Positions 16,267 through 23,619 of a DNA stretch of 35,204 bases are shown here, piece by piece. Positions within the stretch are counted from its first letter, which is position 1; each line of letters begins with the position of its first letter. The notes under the pieces are model-generated. The model saw nothing but the letters and a program-made list of their open reading frames with translations, searched no databases and was not told the DNA's origin. The stretch comes from Phycisphaerae bacterium (GTDB lineage Bacteria > Planctomycetota > Phycisphaerae > Sedimentisphaerales > Anaerobacaceae). Both the position numbers and the translations under genes were made by a program. The stretch is from assembly GCA_030615025.1 (NCBI GenBank), contig JAUXAB010000034.1, positions 1 through 35,204 on the forward strand. Direction: 5' to 3'.

Positions 16267-17658
16267 TTACAACGACCAGCCTTGTCGGTATTCGCGCCTA
16301 AGGGCTTCATTGGCCTCCGGGATGTTCACTATTTTCATAGCCAGTGGATCGAACTCGATTTTCTGGTCAAACAAGGTGGCGACATTGCCCAGAAGGACAA
16401 ACTGCGTCAGAGGACCGGTGTAATCGAAGTTGGACATTGCCGGCGGCCCTCCTTTGCAGGCGTCAAGCCACTCACGCTCATGACCTCTTGAACGCGGCAG
16501 CGAACGGGCCGGCCCTTCGAAGTCTTTGAATCTATCTTCGGGAAGCAGACTGAAAGACATATTATGCCCCGTAGAGTGTATCATACCTTTTGTACCTACT
16601 AAAAGGCATCCGGCGTGGTCTTGCCACCTCTTTTCACCGGCGTCACCCCAGTCCAATCGGCGGCCCATCATCTTTTCGATCATGCCCCGTGGTCCCGGCG
16701 CTCGGCCGGCGCCGTTGTACCAATTGACCCTGACCGGCGGCATATCACCTCGCGCAGGGAAGTCATAGCGGATGATTTCCCACTTTGGAAATGTCTCCTT
16801 GTGGATTCCGGATACTTCCGCCCGCAGCCGAACCAGACGTTCGTCTGACACCAGCGTATCGGCCTTCCAGAGTGAATCGAGCTTTAGAGCTTTGAATGGC
16901 AGGTTCATTGTATGAGAAGCCCAGTTTCCCAATTGACACGTGCCGAAGTCGCGCCAGCCATGCCACCCGCTGAGCCAGCGGGAATTATACGGCCGGGACG
17001 CCGCCGGACCAAGCCAAAGATCCCATTTCAGATAATCCGGCAAGTTGTGGACTTTACTCGGGTATGGCCGCTTGCCCGGCCCCCCGCCTGTGTTCCAGGC
17101 ATGCACGTGACGGACTTCGCCAAGCACACCTGCCTGCACAAGCTCAACGGCTCGACGGAAGGCCTCACTTGACGTACCTTGATTACCCATCTGGGTCGCT
17201 ACCTTGTGCTTTGCCGCTGTTTCCTGCAGAACACGTGCTTCGCGAAGGTTGTGTGTTAACGGCTTCTCGCAAAAGACGTGCTTACCCATTTTCATTGCCA
17301 TGGCCGAGGCGACAGCGTGAGTATGGTCCGGCGTGGCGATGACGACTGCGTCAATTTGTTTGTCCATTTCGCTGAGCATCTTGCGGAAGTCAAAATATTT
17401 TTTGGCTTTCGGCAGTTCCTTGAACGAGCCGCTGGCTTTTCGCTCATTGACATCGCACATCGCCACAATGTTTCCACCCACTCTCGGGATGGCACCCACA
17501 AACCAGCTTCCTCGCCCGCCAACCCCAATCAGCGCAATATTAAGCTTTTCATTTGCTTCGTAGCTAAATGCCGATCTGCTGTTCTTCAGAGTCAACAGAC
17601 CCAGGCCACTAAGTGCGCTGTTGCGAAGAAAAGTGCGGCGGTTGATTCGCCACTTCAT
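16267..17658 (-). CDS. Tat-exported Gfo/Idh/MocA family oxidoreductase
   Basis: The product is 463 residues with a twin-arginine signal (INRRTFLRNSALSGLGLLTL). The Rossmann part holds LNIALIGVGGRGSWFVGA, IVAMCDVN and AVVIATPDHTHAVASAMAMK, followed by FCEKPLTHNLREAR with the conserved lysine. The C-terminal half includes WHGWRDFGTCQLGNWASHTM, giving the His position common in the exported planctomycete subgroup. It is longer than cytoplasmic family members (usually ~330-390) because of the export signal and C-terminal loops. It is the first gene of the minus-strand cluster that continues with the FGE-fold, ThuA-DUF1080 and second oxidoreductase genes (gaps 112, 99 and 38 bases). A candidate promoter lies ~150 bases upstream. 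The two oxidoreductases in the cluster are only distantly similar, so they probably differ in substrate. Confidence 0.9.
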   Translation of the reverse strand: MKWRINRRTFLRNSALSGLGLLTLKNSRSAFSYEANEKLNIALIGVGGRGSWFVGAIPRVGGNIVAMCDVNERKASGSFKELPKAKKYFDFRKMLSEMDKQIDAVVIATPDHTHAVASAMAMKMGKHVFCEKPLTHNLREARVLQETAAKHKVATQMGNQGTSSEAFRRAVELVQAGVLGEVRHVHAWNTGGGPGKRPYPSKVHNLPDYLKWDLWLGPAASRPYNSRWLSGWHGWRDFGTCQLGNWASHTMNLPFKALKLDSLWKADTLVSDERLVRLRAEVSGIHKETFPKWEIIRYDFPARGDMPPVRVNWYNGAGRAPGPRGMIEKMMGRRLDWGDAGEKRWQDHAGCLLVGTKGMIHSTGHNMSFSLLPEDRFKDFEGPARSLPRSRGHEREWLDACKGGPPAMSNFDYTGPLTQFVLLGNVATLFDQKIEFDPLAMKIVNIPEANEALRREYRQGWSL

Positions 17659-17803
17659 CGTTCCGCATCCCTTTCCTACCGAGTAATGATTCGCTTCTAT
17701 CCGGGCTTTCCCAAGCCGGCCGATATAATTGGCGCTATTTCGCAGCTTTCACCGAAATCTCTCGGACAAGCTGCTTCTCTAACGCGCCTGGCCCTATATT
17801 AAG

Positions 17804-17832
17804 ATTTTACCAGTTTAACCGGAGTAATGCAA
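17804..17832 (-). promoter_or_regulatory. Candidate promoter of the oxidoreductase/DUF1080 cluster
   Basis: On the minus strand TTGCAT (17827-17832) and TAAAAT (17804-17809) are 17 bases apart, 146 bases upstream of the first gene. The match to sigma70 consensus is fair, and the long leader leaves room for regulation. Confidence 0.4.
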
Positions 17833-17886
17833 CCCATTTTAGGGATGGTTTCCGCCTTCTACGCAGCACGCGGCCACTTCAATCCA

Positions 17887-17949
17887 CCCTGGCTGGGCGC
17901 CGTGGCGACCGCAAACGTGGCAGCCCTGGCTGGGCGCCGTGGCGACCGC
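17887..17949. repeat. 26-bp exact direct repeat
   Basis: Positions 17887-17912 and 17924-17949 are identical. The unit begins CCCTGGCTGGGCGCC and ends GTGGCGACCGC. The copies are 11 bases apart in the 504-bp gene-free stretch between the divergent oxidoreductase and PQQ-propeller genes (17659-18162). Confidence 0.95.
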
Positions 17950-17994
17950 CGGCTTTACAGAACGGCTTGCACAAACAACATAAATGTGGTAATT

Positions 17995-18162
17995 TAGCCA
18001 ATCAGAGGCCGGTTAAGGTAGCTCTGCAAAACTAATGCAAAAGCTCAAAATGAATACTGTCGCCGACTCACAGTGGGGAGGCCAGGTCGGTAAGTCCAAG
18101 ACCGAATTTATCCGCCACGAAAATTGGCGGATTAATTTGAATTTTTCAGACAGGAGTGCAAC
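17995..18162 (+). promoter_or_regulatory. Candidate structured leader of the PQQ-propeller gene
   Basis: This leader can form competing stems: CCGAC (18063-18067) can pair with GTCGG near 18087, while TCGGT there can pair instead with ACCGA (~18101-18105). A final perfect 8-bp hairpin, ATCCGCCA (18110-18117) with TGGCGGAT (18125-18132), is followed by a T-rich run ending just before the ribosome-binding site. The stretch GGTAAGTCC...CCGCCAC faintly recalls the cobalamin riboswitch core, but the rest of that core is not visible, so I do not assign a class. Confidence 0.3.
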
Positions 18163-19404
18163 GTGAATGAAATGAAATGTTTGGTAGTTATGATCGTCTT
18201 TTCGTTGGTAATGTCAATATCGCCAGTTAACGCGGCCGATGATGCCGCCGAGTGGCCCTGTTGGCAGGGGTCTAACCGTGATGGCAAGTCCCCCGACACC
18301 GGCTTGCTGAAAGAATGGCCGACCGGGGGCCCCGAACTGCTGTGGCAGGCGGACGGCCTCGGCACAGGTTATTCAACTGTTGCAGTAAGTGACGGCTTGG
18401 TCTATACGACGGGCGATGTTGGCGACAAGCTCATACTGTTTGCCTTCGACATGAACGGAAAACTCAAGTGGAAAATTCCGGTCGACAAGGCCTATACCAG
18501 GAGTCATCCCGGCTCGCGGTCGACTCCTACAGTTGATAGCGGCAGAGTCTACCTTTTGTCCGGCAACGGAGTTTTCGCGTGCTTCAATGCCAAAACCGGC
18601 AAACAGAACTGGTTCAAGGAGCTAAGGAGCTTTGGCGGTCGACCCAGCAAATGGGGGTACGCCGAGTCAGTCCTGATTTACAACGACCTTGCCATCGTCA
18701 AACCCGGCGGAGACAACTGTATCGTGGCTTTCGATAAGAGCACCGGCGAGACAGTATGGCAGAGTAAAGGCTTCCGGGCTGGACCGGAATATAGCTCCTG
18801 TTTTCCGTTTACATACAATCGGACGCCTTTGATCGCAACCGGCACCCGTGCAGGCATTGTGTGTATTTCAGCCAGGACCGGGGACCTCCAATGGACCAAT
18901 GGCTGGTGCACCAACAATACTGCAAATTGCCCCGACCCCATATATGCCGATGGTTACGTCTTCTGGGCCAATGGGTATGGCAAGGGCGGCATCTGCCTGA
19001 AGCTAAGCACTTCTAACGGAAAGGTATCAGCCCAGGAAGTCTGGACGACCAGGGATATGGATTGCCATCATGGCGGCTATATCGTGCACGAAGGCCACAT
19101 CTATGGCAATCACAGCGGCGGCTGGTCGTGCCTCGAACTCAAGACCGGCCGGCAAAAGTGGTATGAAAAAGCGGTGGGCAAGGGCTCGCTGTGCTTCGCA
19201 GATGGGATGCTCTATCTCTTCGGGGAAAGGGGCGGCAGAGCGGCCCTGGCAACGTGCTCACCTGATGGCATGGAAATCAAGGGTAGAGTAACCGTTGAAG
19301 GCACTGGAACGAGCTGGGCCCACCCCGTCGTCATAGGCGGACGGCTGTACCTGCGATATGCCGACAACCTTTACTGCTTCGACGTAAAGGCCAAGAATTC
19401 GTGA
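18163..19404 (+). CDS. Secreted PQQ-type beta-propeller protein
   Basis: The product is 413 residues with a Sec signal (LVVMIVFSLVMSISPVNAA). The mature protein starts with WPCWQGSNRDGKSPDTGLL, the characteristic opening of planctomycete outer-membrane-assembly-like (BamB/PQQ) propellers. Blades repeat the pattern of VYTTGD...LFAFDMNGKLKWKIP, VYLLSGNGVFACFNAKTGKQ, CIVAFDKSTGETVWQSKG and CLELKTGRQKWYEKAVGKGS. Each combines a strand with a Gly-x-x-x-Trp turn. It has about the length of a single eight-bladed propeller. There is no heme-binding CxxCH and no evidence for bound PQQ, so an enzymatic role is doubtful. GTG 18163 is chosen as start because CAGGAG is placed 7 bases upstream. It is transcribed alone, convergent with the symporter gene. 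Confidence 0.87.
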   Translation: MNEMKCLVVMIVFSLVMSISPVNAADDAAEWPCWQGSNRDGKSPDTGLLKEWPTGGPELLWQADGLGTGYSTVAVSDGLVYTTGDVGDKLILFAFDMNGKLKWKIPVDKAYTRSHPGSRSTPTVDSGRVYLLSGNGVFACFNAKTGKQNWFKELRSFGGRPSKWGYAESVLIYNDLAIVKPGGDNCIVAFDKSTGETVWQSKGFRAGPEYSSCFPFTYNRTPLIATGTRAGIVCISARTGDLQWTNGWCTNNTANCPDPIYADGYVFWANGYGKGGICLKLSTSNGKVSAQEVWTTRDMDCHHGGYIVHEGHIYGNHSGGWSCLELKTGRQKWYEKAVGKGSLCFADGMLYLFGERGGRAALATCSPDGMEIKGRVTVEGTGTSWAHPVVIGGRLYLRYADNLYCFDVKAKNS

Positions 19405-19436
19405 TGGTAGTCACCTTTCGGGAAGAACCATTTTCC

Positions 19437-20984
19437 TCACGCTGAAACTCCGCTTGGGGACGCCTTACGGCGGTGTCGGTTCCGATTCGTTAGCCCGAAA
19501 AGACAAGCGACTGCCATCATCGCTGCTGTTCCCACCCCACCAACGGTGATCTTGTCGAGGTTACACTGAATCCAGTGCCAAGATTGTGGCAGGTGTTCGG
19601 TTACAAAATCATGCCGTATAAAGAGCGCCCAACTGATTACGGCGATACTTACCCCGATTGACACAAGACCCTGCCACAAACGCAGCCGAATCCGCATTAA
19701 CGACAAAAGGAACAGACCCAGCGTCCCTCCACCAAAGATTGCCGACATCTGCCACCAAACGTCCAGCGCGCTCTTTGCATTAATCATCAAAAGGGCAAAA
19801 CCGATTCCTAACACCCCCCACACCACCGTCATCGAACGCAGAAACAGCATGCTGGCTTTGGCCCCAATATTTGGATTAAAATACCGCTTATTGAAATCCA
19901 GCAGCAGAACCGTCGCCGAGCAATTCAAGGCCGAGTCCACAGTACTCATTGCGGCTGCGAGAATTGCGGCGATGATTAATCCTTTCAAACCTGCGGGCAG
20001 CTCTGTGGCGATGAAATACGGAAAAACCTGGTCACCCTTCGTTATCCCTGCCTCCGCTAATTCACTGCCTTGAGAGTAGAAGGCAAAGAGCGTTGTCCCG
20101 ATATAGAGGAAAACCGCCGTGAGAGGAATGTATATCAGCATGGCAATCCAGACTGACCGCTTCGCTTCGGCCTCGGTGGCCACAGAACAGTATTTTTGCA
20201 CATAATTCTGATCTGCCAATAGGTTCCGCAGGTTCTCTACAACCCCGAAAATAATCATCACCCATATCGTTCGGTTGGCCAGATGTTCCTGGGTATTCAG
20301 GGAAAACTTGCCACTGCCAAAGCTAAACTTGCCTTGTTCAATAGCCGCTTGTATCAAGGGTTCCGGTCCCGAGAAGACATGGTAGGACAAACTGGCCGCG
20401 CAGAACAGAACGCCTATAATCATAATCGCTGATTGCATAACGTCCGTCCAAATCACGGCCTCCATCCCGCCAAGCAGTGTATAAATGATGGTAAGGGCGC
20501 CGATGACTACAATCACAATACGGATGTCCAGGCGAACAAACGTGCTCAGTAACAGGCTGGCTAAGTAAAGAATTACAGCAACGCGGCAGACCATATACAG
20601 CACAAACGCTACTGCTGCATACACTCGCCCCCAGGAGCCAAGTCTCTCTTCCAGAAACGAGTAAACGGAGATCAGGCGCGTTTTTCGATAATAGGGCACT
20701 GCGTATTTGCAAACCAGCCACGCCACCGGCAGGATACAAAGCGAGAAAATGATAGGATGCCAGTTAGCATCAAAGGCCTTGCCCGGCGTGGCAATATACG
20801 AAATGCTGCTGGTATATGCGCTCATCACAGCTAATCCAGCCGCCCACGCAGGAATCGAACGGCCGGCAACCATGAATTGCTCTGCCGTACGGCATTTACG
20901 TCTGTAGTACACACCCATCCCAATCAGCACGCAGGAATAAAGAACCAGAATGCCGATATCAATTTTGTCGAGACTGCCTTGCAC
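19437..20984 (-). CDS. Sodium:solute symporter (SSS family)
   Basis: The product is 515 residues, highly hydrophobic with about 13 membrane helices, as usual for the family. It begins IDIGILVLYSCVLIGMGVYY and RTAEQFMVAGRSIPAWAAGL, the loop after helix 1. It holds the family signature region AAILAAAMSTVDSALNCSAT, whose Ser/Thr residues form part of the second sodium site. Members of this branch transport sugars, sialic acid or carboxylates. The gene is third in a minus-strand row after a URO-D-like gene and a DapA/NanA-type aldolase, so a sugar acid or sialic-acid-like substrate is an attractive guess. Start is GTG 20984, with AGGTG 8 bases upstream. The C-terminal tail is basic and probably cytoplasmic. 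Confidence 0.92.
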   Translation of the reverse strand: MQGSLDKIDIGILVLYSCVLIGMGVYYRRKCRTAEQFMVAGRSIPAWAAGLAVMSAYTSSISYIATPGKAFDANWHPIIFSLCILPVAWLVCKYAVPYYRKTRLISVYSFLEERLGSWGRVYAAVAFVLYMVCRVAVILYLASLLLSTFVRLDIRIVIVVIGALTIIYTLLGGMEAVIWTDVMQSAIMIIGVLFCAASLSYHVFSGPEPLIQAAIEQGKFSFGSGKFSLNTQEHLANRTIWVMIIFGVVENLRNLLADQNYVQKYCSVATEAEAKRSVWIAMLIYIPLTAVFLYIGTTLFAFYSQGSELAEAGITKGDQVFPYFIATELPAGLKGLIIAAILAAAMSTVDSALNCSATVLLLDFNKRYFNPNIGAKASMLFLRSMTVVWGVLGIGFALLMINAKSALDVWWQMSAIFGGGTLGLFLLSLMRIRLRLWQGLVSIGVSIAVISWALFIRHDFVTEHLPQSWHWIQCNLDKITVGGVGTAAMMAVACLFGLTNRNRHRRKASPSGVSA

Positions 20985-21078
20985 AATCTTTCACCTTATC
21001 CAAACGCGAGGGACGAGACACGAGAGACGAGGGACGTCCATCCTCCATCGTCTATCCATTATTCGTGTCAATTCGTGG
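20985..21078. repeat. Purine-rich degenerate repeat and tandem GAATT motif between aldolase and symporter genes
   Basis: The 94-bp gap contains GAGGGACGAGACACGAGAGA and GACGAGGGACG (21009-21036), a degenerate GACGAG repeat. It is followed by ATTCGTGTCAATTCGTGGTT (21061-21080). The latter supplies the stop codon of the aldolase gene. No clear promoter is visible, so the symporter may be read from the operon upstream. Confidence 0.6.
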
Positions 21079-22023
21079 TTAATCTTCCTGTCTTTTCTGC
21101 ATAATGCCCAGCTCTTCGATGTGCCGGCGAATCACTTTACGCTCTGTGCGGCGGAAACGGTGAAACGGCTCGGCCAAGAAATCATTGCAAATACCAAGGC
21201 ACGAAAGTGCACACTTTAGCCCTTTCAGATAACTCGATTCGTATTTTCCCACGCCGTAAATAGCCTTACTGATTTGCATCACCTTTTTATGAAGTGTTTC
21301 GACCGTCGACAAATCCCTTGAAGACGCTGCCTTATAAAGGTCTACATAAAGACGTGGAACAAGATTGGCACCGCCACACACACTACCGTGTGCACCCGCT
21401 AAAACAGCTTCAGCAAGAAGCTCCTCCTGCCCAATCAGAAGCGAGAAATCAGGTTGCTTCTTTAGCAGCGACAGCAATTGGCGGAAATAAACCATATCTC
21501 CGGAGCTCTCCTTTATACCCACAATGCCGGTTATGGCAGCCGCAGCCCGCACGGTCTTCGGCTCAAAAACCAGCTTCGTGTAGCTTGGCATGTTATAAAG
21601 GAACAATGGCAGCGGCAGCTCAGACGTTAGATGCTTGAGGTACTCGAGCAGCTCCGCCTGCCCCGCAGGGAAGTAATATGGCGGCGCCAGCACAACAGCT
21701 CGAGCGCCGGCATCCTTTGCCTTGCAGGCAATCTTCACCGACTCCACAAAGCATGTGTCGGTTATTCCGACCAATATCGGCACACGCCCCTTAACGTGTT
21801 TGCACACACGCTCAGTGAGCTCACACCGCAGACGGTAACTAAGACTTGGTGCTTCACCGGTTGTCCCTAAGATAAACAGCCCATTCACACCACCGGCCAG
21901 AATGTGCTCAATCAGCCGGCCCAGGCCGGCCACATCGAGAGTATCTCGCTCCAGAAGTGGTGTGACCATCGGTGGAATGATGCCACGCAGCGGCCTCGGT
22001 AATACGTTCGAGTTCGACTCCAT
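21079..22023 (-). CDS. Dihydrodipicolinate synthase/N-acetylneuraminate lyase family aldolase
   Basis: The product is 314 residues, standard for this (beta/alpha)8 family. GTTGEAPSLS (~53-62) is the phosphate/carboxylate-binding loop, Tyr143 in LFLYNMPSYT the proton relay and Lys171 in GIVGIKESSGD the Schiff-base lysine. The fold signature is complete, so it should be an active class I aldolase acting on a 2-keto acid. The location beside a sodium symporter rather than lysine-biosynthesis genes favours sugar-acid or sialic-acid-like catabolism over DapA function. ATG 22023 lies two bases after the stop of the URO-D-like gene, suggesting translational coupling. An upstream in-frame start at 22062 would overlap that gene by 37 bases and is less likely. 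The frame ends inside a repeat. Confidence 0.88.
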   Translation of the reverse strand: MESNSNVLPRPLRGIIPPMVTPLLERDTLDVAGLGRLIEHILAGGVNGLFILGTTGEAPSLSYRLRCELTERVCKHVKGRVPILVGITDTCFVESVKIACKAKDAGARAVVLAPPYYFPAGQAELLEYLKHLTSELPLPLFLYNMPSYTKLVFEPKTVRAAAAITGIVGIKESSGDMVYFRQLLSLLKKQPDFSLLIGQEELLAEAVLAGAHGSVCGGANLVPRLYVDLYKAASSRDLSTVETLHKKVMQISKAIYGVGKYESSYLKGLKCALSCLGICNDFLAEPFHRFRRTERKVIRRHIEELGIMQKRQED

Positions 22024-22025
22024 CT

Positions 22026-23168
22026 TTATTGGCTCTCCATTCTGCGATTGACTTCGCCACACAACTTAAGAAATGCCATAATCCGCTCATCCGGTGTGCC
22101 GGCCTCGATGTCTCCAACAACAACGTCGCACGGAGCATATTCGCGCGCGACCCTTTCCAGGTCCGCCCGTATCGCCTCCAGTGATTTGTTTGCCAGGTCC
22201 ATAGGTGTGTACATAAGCGCACGCCGCGCATGGGCAATTGCCTCTCGCGCCCGCGCAAGATCCGAATCCAGCCCCATGTCGATATAGCCCAGGTTCGGAA
22301 TCGTGGCGTAATCGCCGATGTAAGGGTCGGCATTCCAGGCACAGTTGTGGATACCGATACAGCCAAAGGTTTCTCCAAAGCGACGGTCGAAAGGCAGCAG
22401 CATATCACGGTAATGCTCAGGTGACACCATATTGACCAGGCAGTTGCTGACCGTGAAGAAACCGATTTCCACCTCGCTATCTAATTGCCGTTTGTGGAGC
22501 CGTTTTGCCGCCTCCGTCATTGTGGTGCAGATGCAATCGAAGAGGTGCCGGCAGCGCCGCGGAGAGTCTATAATATCGTAGAAAACTTTTTCGCCGCGCA
22601 GCCGGTAGGCGTTGTTGAGCACACCCTGGAAGTTGATGAATCCTTCGACCCTGCCCTCGTGTGCCGCAATCCAGTTCACCTGCGCCATAAGCTCCCGGAA
22701 AAAAGGATTCGTATCAAGAGCGGGGGCTGCAAGCTCGTCAACCTCTTTGTCGCTGAGATACCGATGTTCACAGTTCGGCCAGTTGTCATCGGCGTATATG
22801 ATTGGAATTCCGTATATCGCAGCCACAACACTACAGCCGTAGGTGCCTGTCAGCAGGTCCAGCGGCTTATCCGGCCGGTCGATGCCGCCGATTTTTGTGC
22901 CGCCGAATCGACGCTTCAACTCACCGCGCATAGCGAGGACCGTTTCGCGTCGGTATGCAGGGTCGGTATGCCACCGCCGGCCAAAGTCGATCCCGAGCGC
23001 GGTTCGGTACCAATTCGGCGTGAAGCCGATTTCCGGACGCAGAAACGGCTCGCTGCCTGCCGCCGGTCGCCGAGTGGCAGGCGCCGCCGGGGCGATATAG
23101 CTAATCAGTTGGCGGGTTTCCTGTAACATCGCACCATTCTTTAGCCCACGTAACATCTTCAAACTCAT
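22026..23168 (-). CDS. Uroporphyrinogen decarboxylase-like (URO-D) protein
   Basis: The product is 380 residues and lacks a signal peptide, so it is cytoplasmic, unlike most neighbours. It shows the URO-D/methyltransferase barrel pattern: TGTYGCSVVAAIYGIPIIYA, EGFINFQGVLNNAYRLRGEK, YDIIDSPRRCRHLFDCICTT, CLVNMVSPEHYRDMLLPFDR, FGCIGIHNCAWNADPYIGDY and DVVVGDIEAGTPDERIMAFL. Members of this group outside heme synthesis act in corrinoid methyl transfer or remain uncharacterised. The His/Cys pair in GIHNCAWN could be zinc ligands. ATG 23168 is preferred (AAGGG 5 bases upstream) over a TTG at 23186. It leads an operon with the aldolase and symporter. A heme-biosynthesis role is unlikely because other hem genes are absent. 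Confidence 0.75.
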   Translation of the reverse strand: MSLKMLRGLKNGAMLQETRQLISYIAPAAPATRRPAAGSEPFLRPEIGFTPNWYRTALGIDFGRRWHTDPAYRRETVLAMRGELKRRFGGTKIGGIDRPDKPLDLLTGTYGCSVVAAIYGIPIIYADDNWPNCEHRYLSDKEVDELAAPALDTNPFFRELMAQVNWIAAHEGRVEGFINFQGVLNNAYRLRGEKVFYDIIDSPRRCRHLFDCICTTMTEAAKRLHKRQLDSEVEIGFFTVSNCLVNMVSPEHYRDMLLPFDRRFGETFGCIGIHNCAWNADPYIGDYATIPNLGYIDMGLDSDLARAREAIAHARRALMYTPMDLANKSLEAIRADLERVAREYAPCDVVVGDIEAGTPDERIMAFLKLCGEVNRRMESQ

Positions 23169-23211
23169 TTTATCCCTTAAACCCAACGATTAACAGCACA
23201 TTTTCAGTGAG

Positions 23212-23294
23212 CCCCGTTAGAAGTCTGCACCAAAGGTGTTCGCCCCGGCTCACCGGTCGCGGCAGTCGCCAGAGTCAGCTTACTTCTAACGGGG
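23212..23294. repeat. 83-bp element with 13-bp terminal inverted repeats
   Basis: CCCCGTTAGAAGT (23212-23224) and its exact complement ACTTCTAACGGGG (23282-23294) bracket a GC-rich core. The core 10-mer CGTTAGAAGT/ACTTCTAACG recurs as a hairpin at 30397-30424. The element lies just upstream of the URO-D-like gene. Confidence 0.85.
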
Positions 23295-23314
23295 TGAGTC
23301 CAGGCATGGCTGAG

Positions 23315-23330
23315 TCCCGATATATCGGGA
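23315..23330. repeat. Perfect 16-bp palindrome
   Basis: TCCCGATATATCGGGA is its own reverse complement. It lies between two other repeats in the divergent region 23169-23619 and could be an operator or a repeat-derived palindrome. Confidence 0.7.
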
Positions 23331-23387
23331 AAAGTGTTTTTTTCTTGCAACATTCTTCGACTACAGACAAAATGTAGCTAACTTGTA

Positions 23388-23419
23388 GACAGGACTTACA
23401 GGATAAAACAAAAGTAAAA
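23388..23419. repeat. Partial copy of the ACAGGAT repeat family
   Basis: GACAGGACTTACAGGAT followed by AAAACAAAAGTAAAA matches the left arm of the hairpin repeats at 10514-10650 and, in reverse orientation, 27676-27733. The right arm is missing here and another repeat begins at 23428. Confidence 0.75.
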
Positions 23420-23427
23420 GCAGGTTA

Positions 23428-23578
23428 GCCACAAAGGCACAAAGAAAGGGAAGTGAACTAAAGTGAGCTAAAGTGAGCTAAAGTGAGCTAAAGTTATAAG
23501 AATCTTTAGTTTATTACACTTTAGGCACTTTTTACTTTAGGCACTTTACACTTCTTAGTGTCTTGGTGTCTTTGTGGC
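23428..23578. repeat. Long imperfect hairpin containing a 10-bp tandem repeat
   Basis: The ends, GCCACAAAGGCACAAAGA (from 23428) and TGTCTTTGTGGC (to 23578), are inverted copies. Inside the left arm the 10-mer AAGTGAGCTA repeats in register at 23461, 23471 and 23481, with a variant (AAGTGAACTA) at 23451. The right arm carries TTAGGCACTT twice as imperfect complements. The hairpin ends 41 bases before the start of the giant methyltransferase-propeller gene. A related half-element, AGCCACAGAGGGCACAGAGA, lies at ~34881. Confidence 0.85.
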
Positions 23579-23619
23579 AGAATGTCAATCCCGTCTAATA
23601 TAGAAAGGGTGGAGTTGCG

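Noticed and set aside
22026-23168. HemE (heme biosynthesis) assignment
   Set aside because: Similarity is only to the broad URO-D fold, and the neighbours are an aldolase and a symporter rather than heme genes.
23428-23578. CRISPR-like array
   Set aside because: The 10-bp units are directly tandem, without spacers of constant length, and no cas gene is present.
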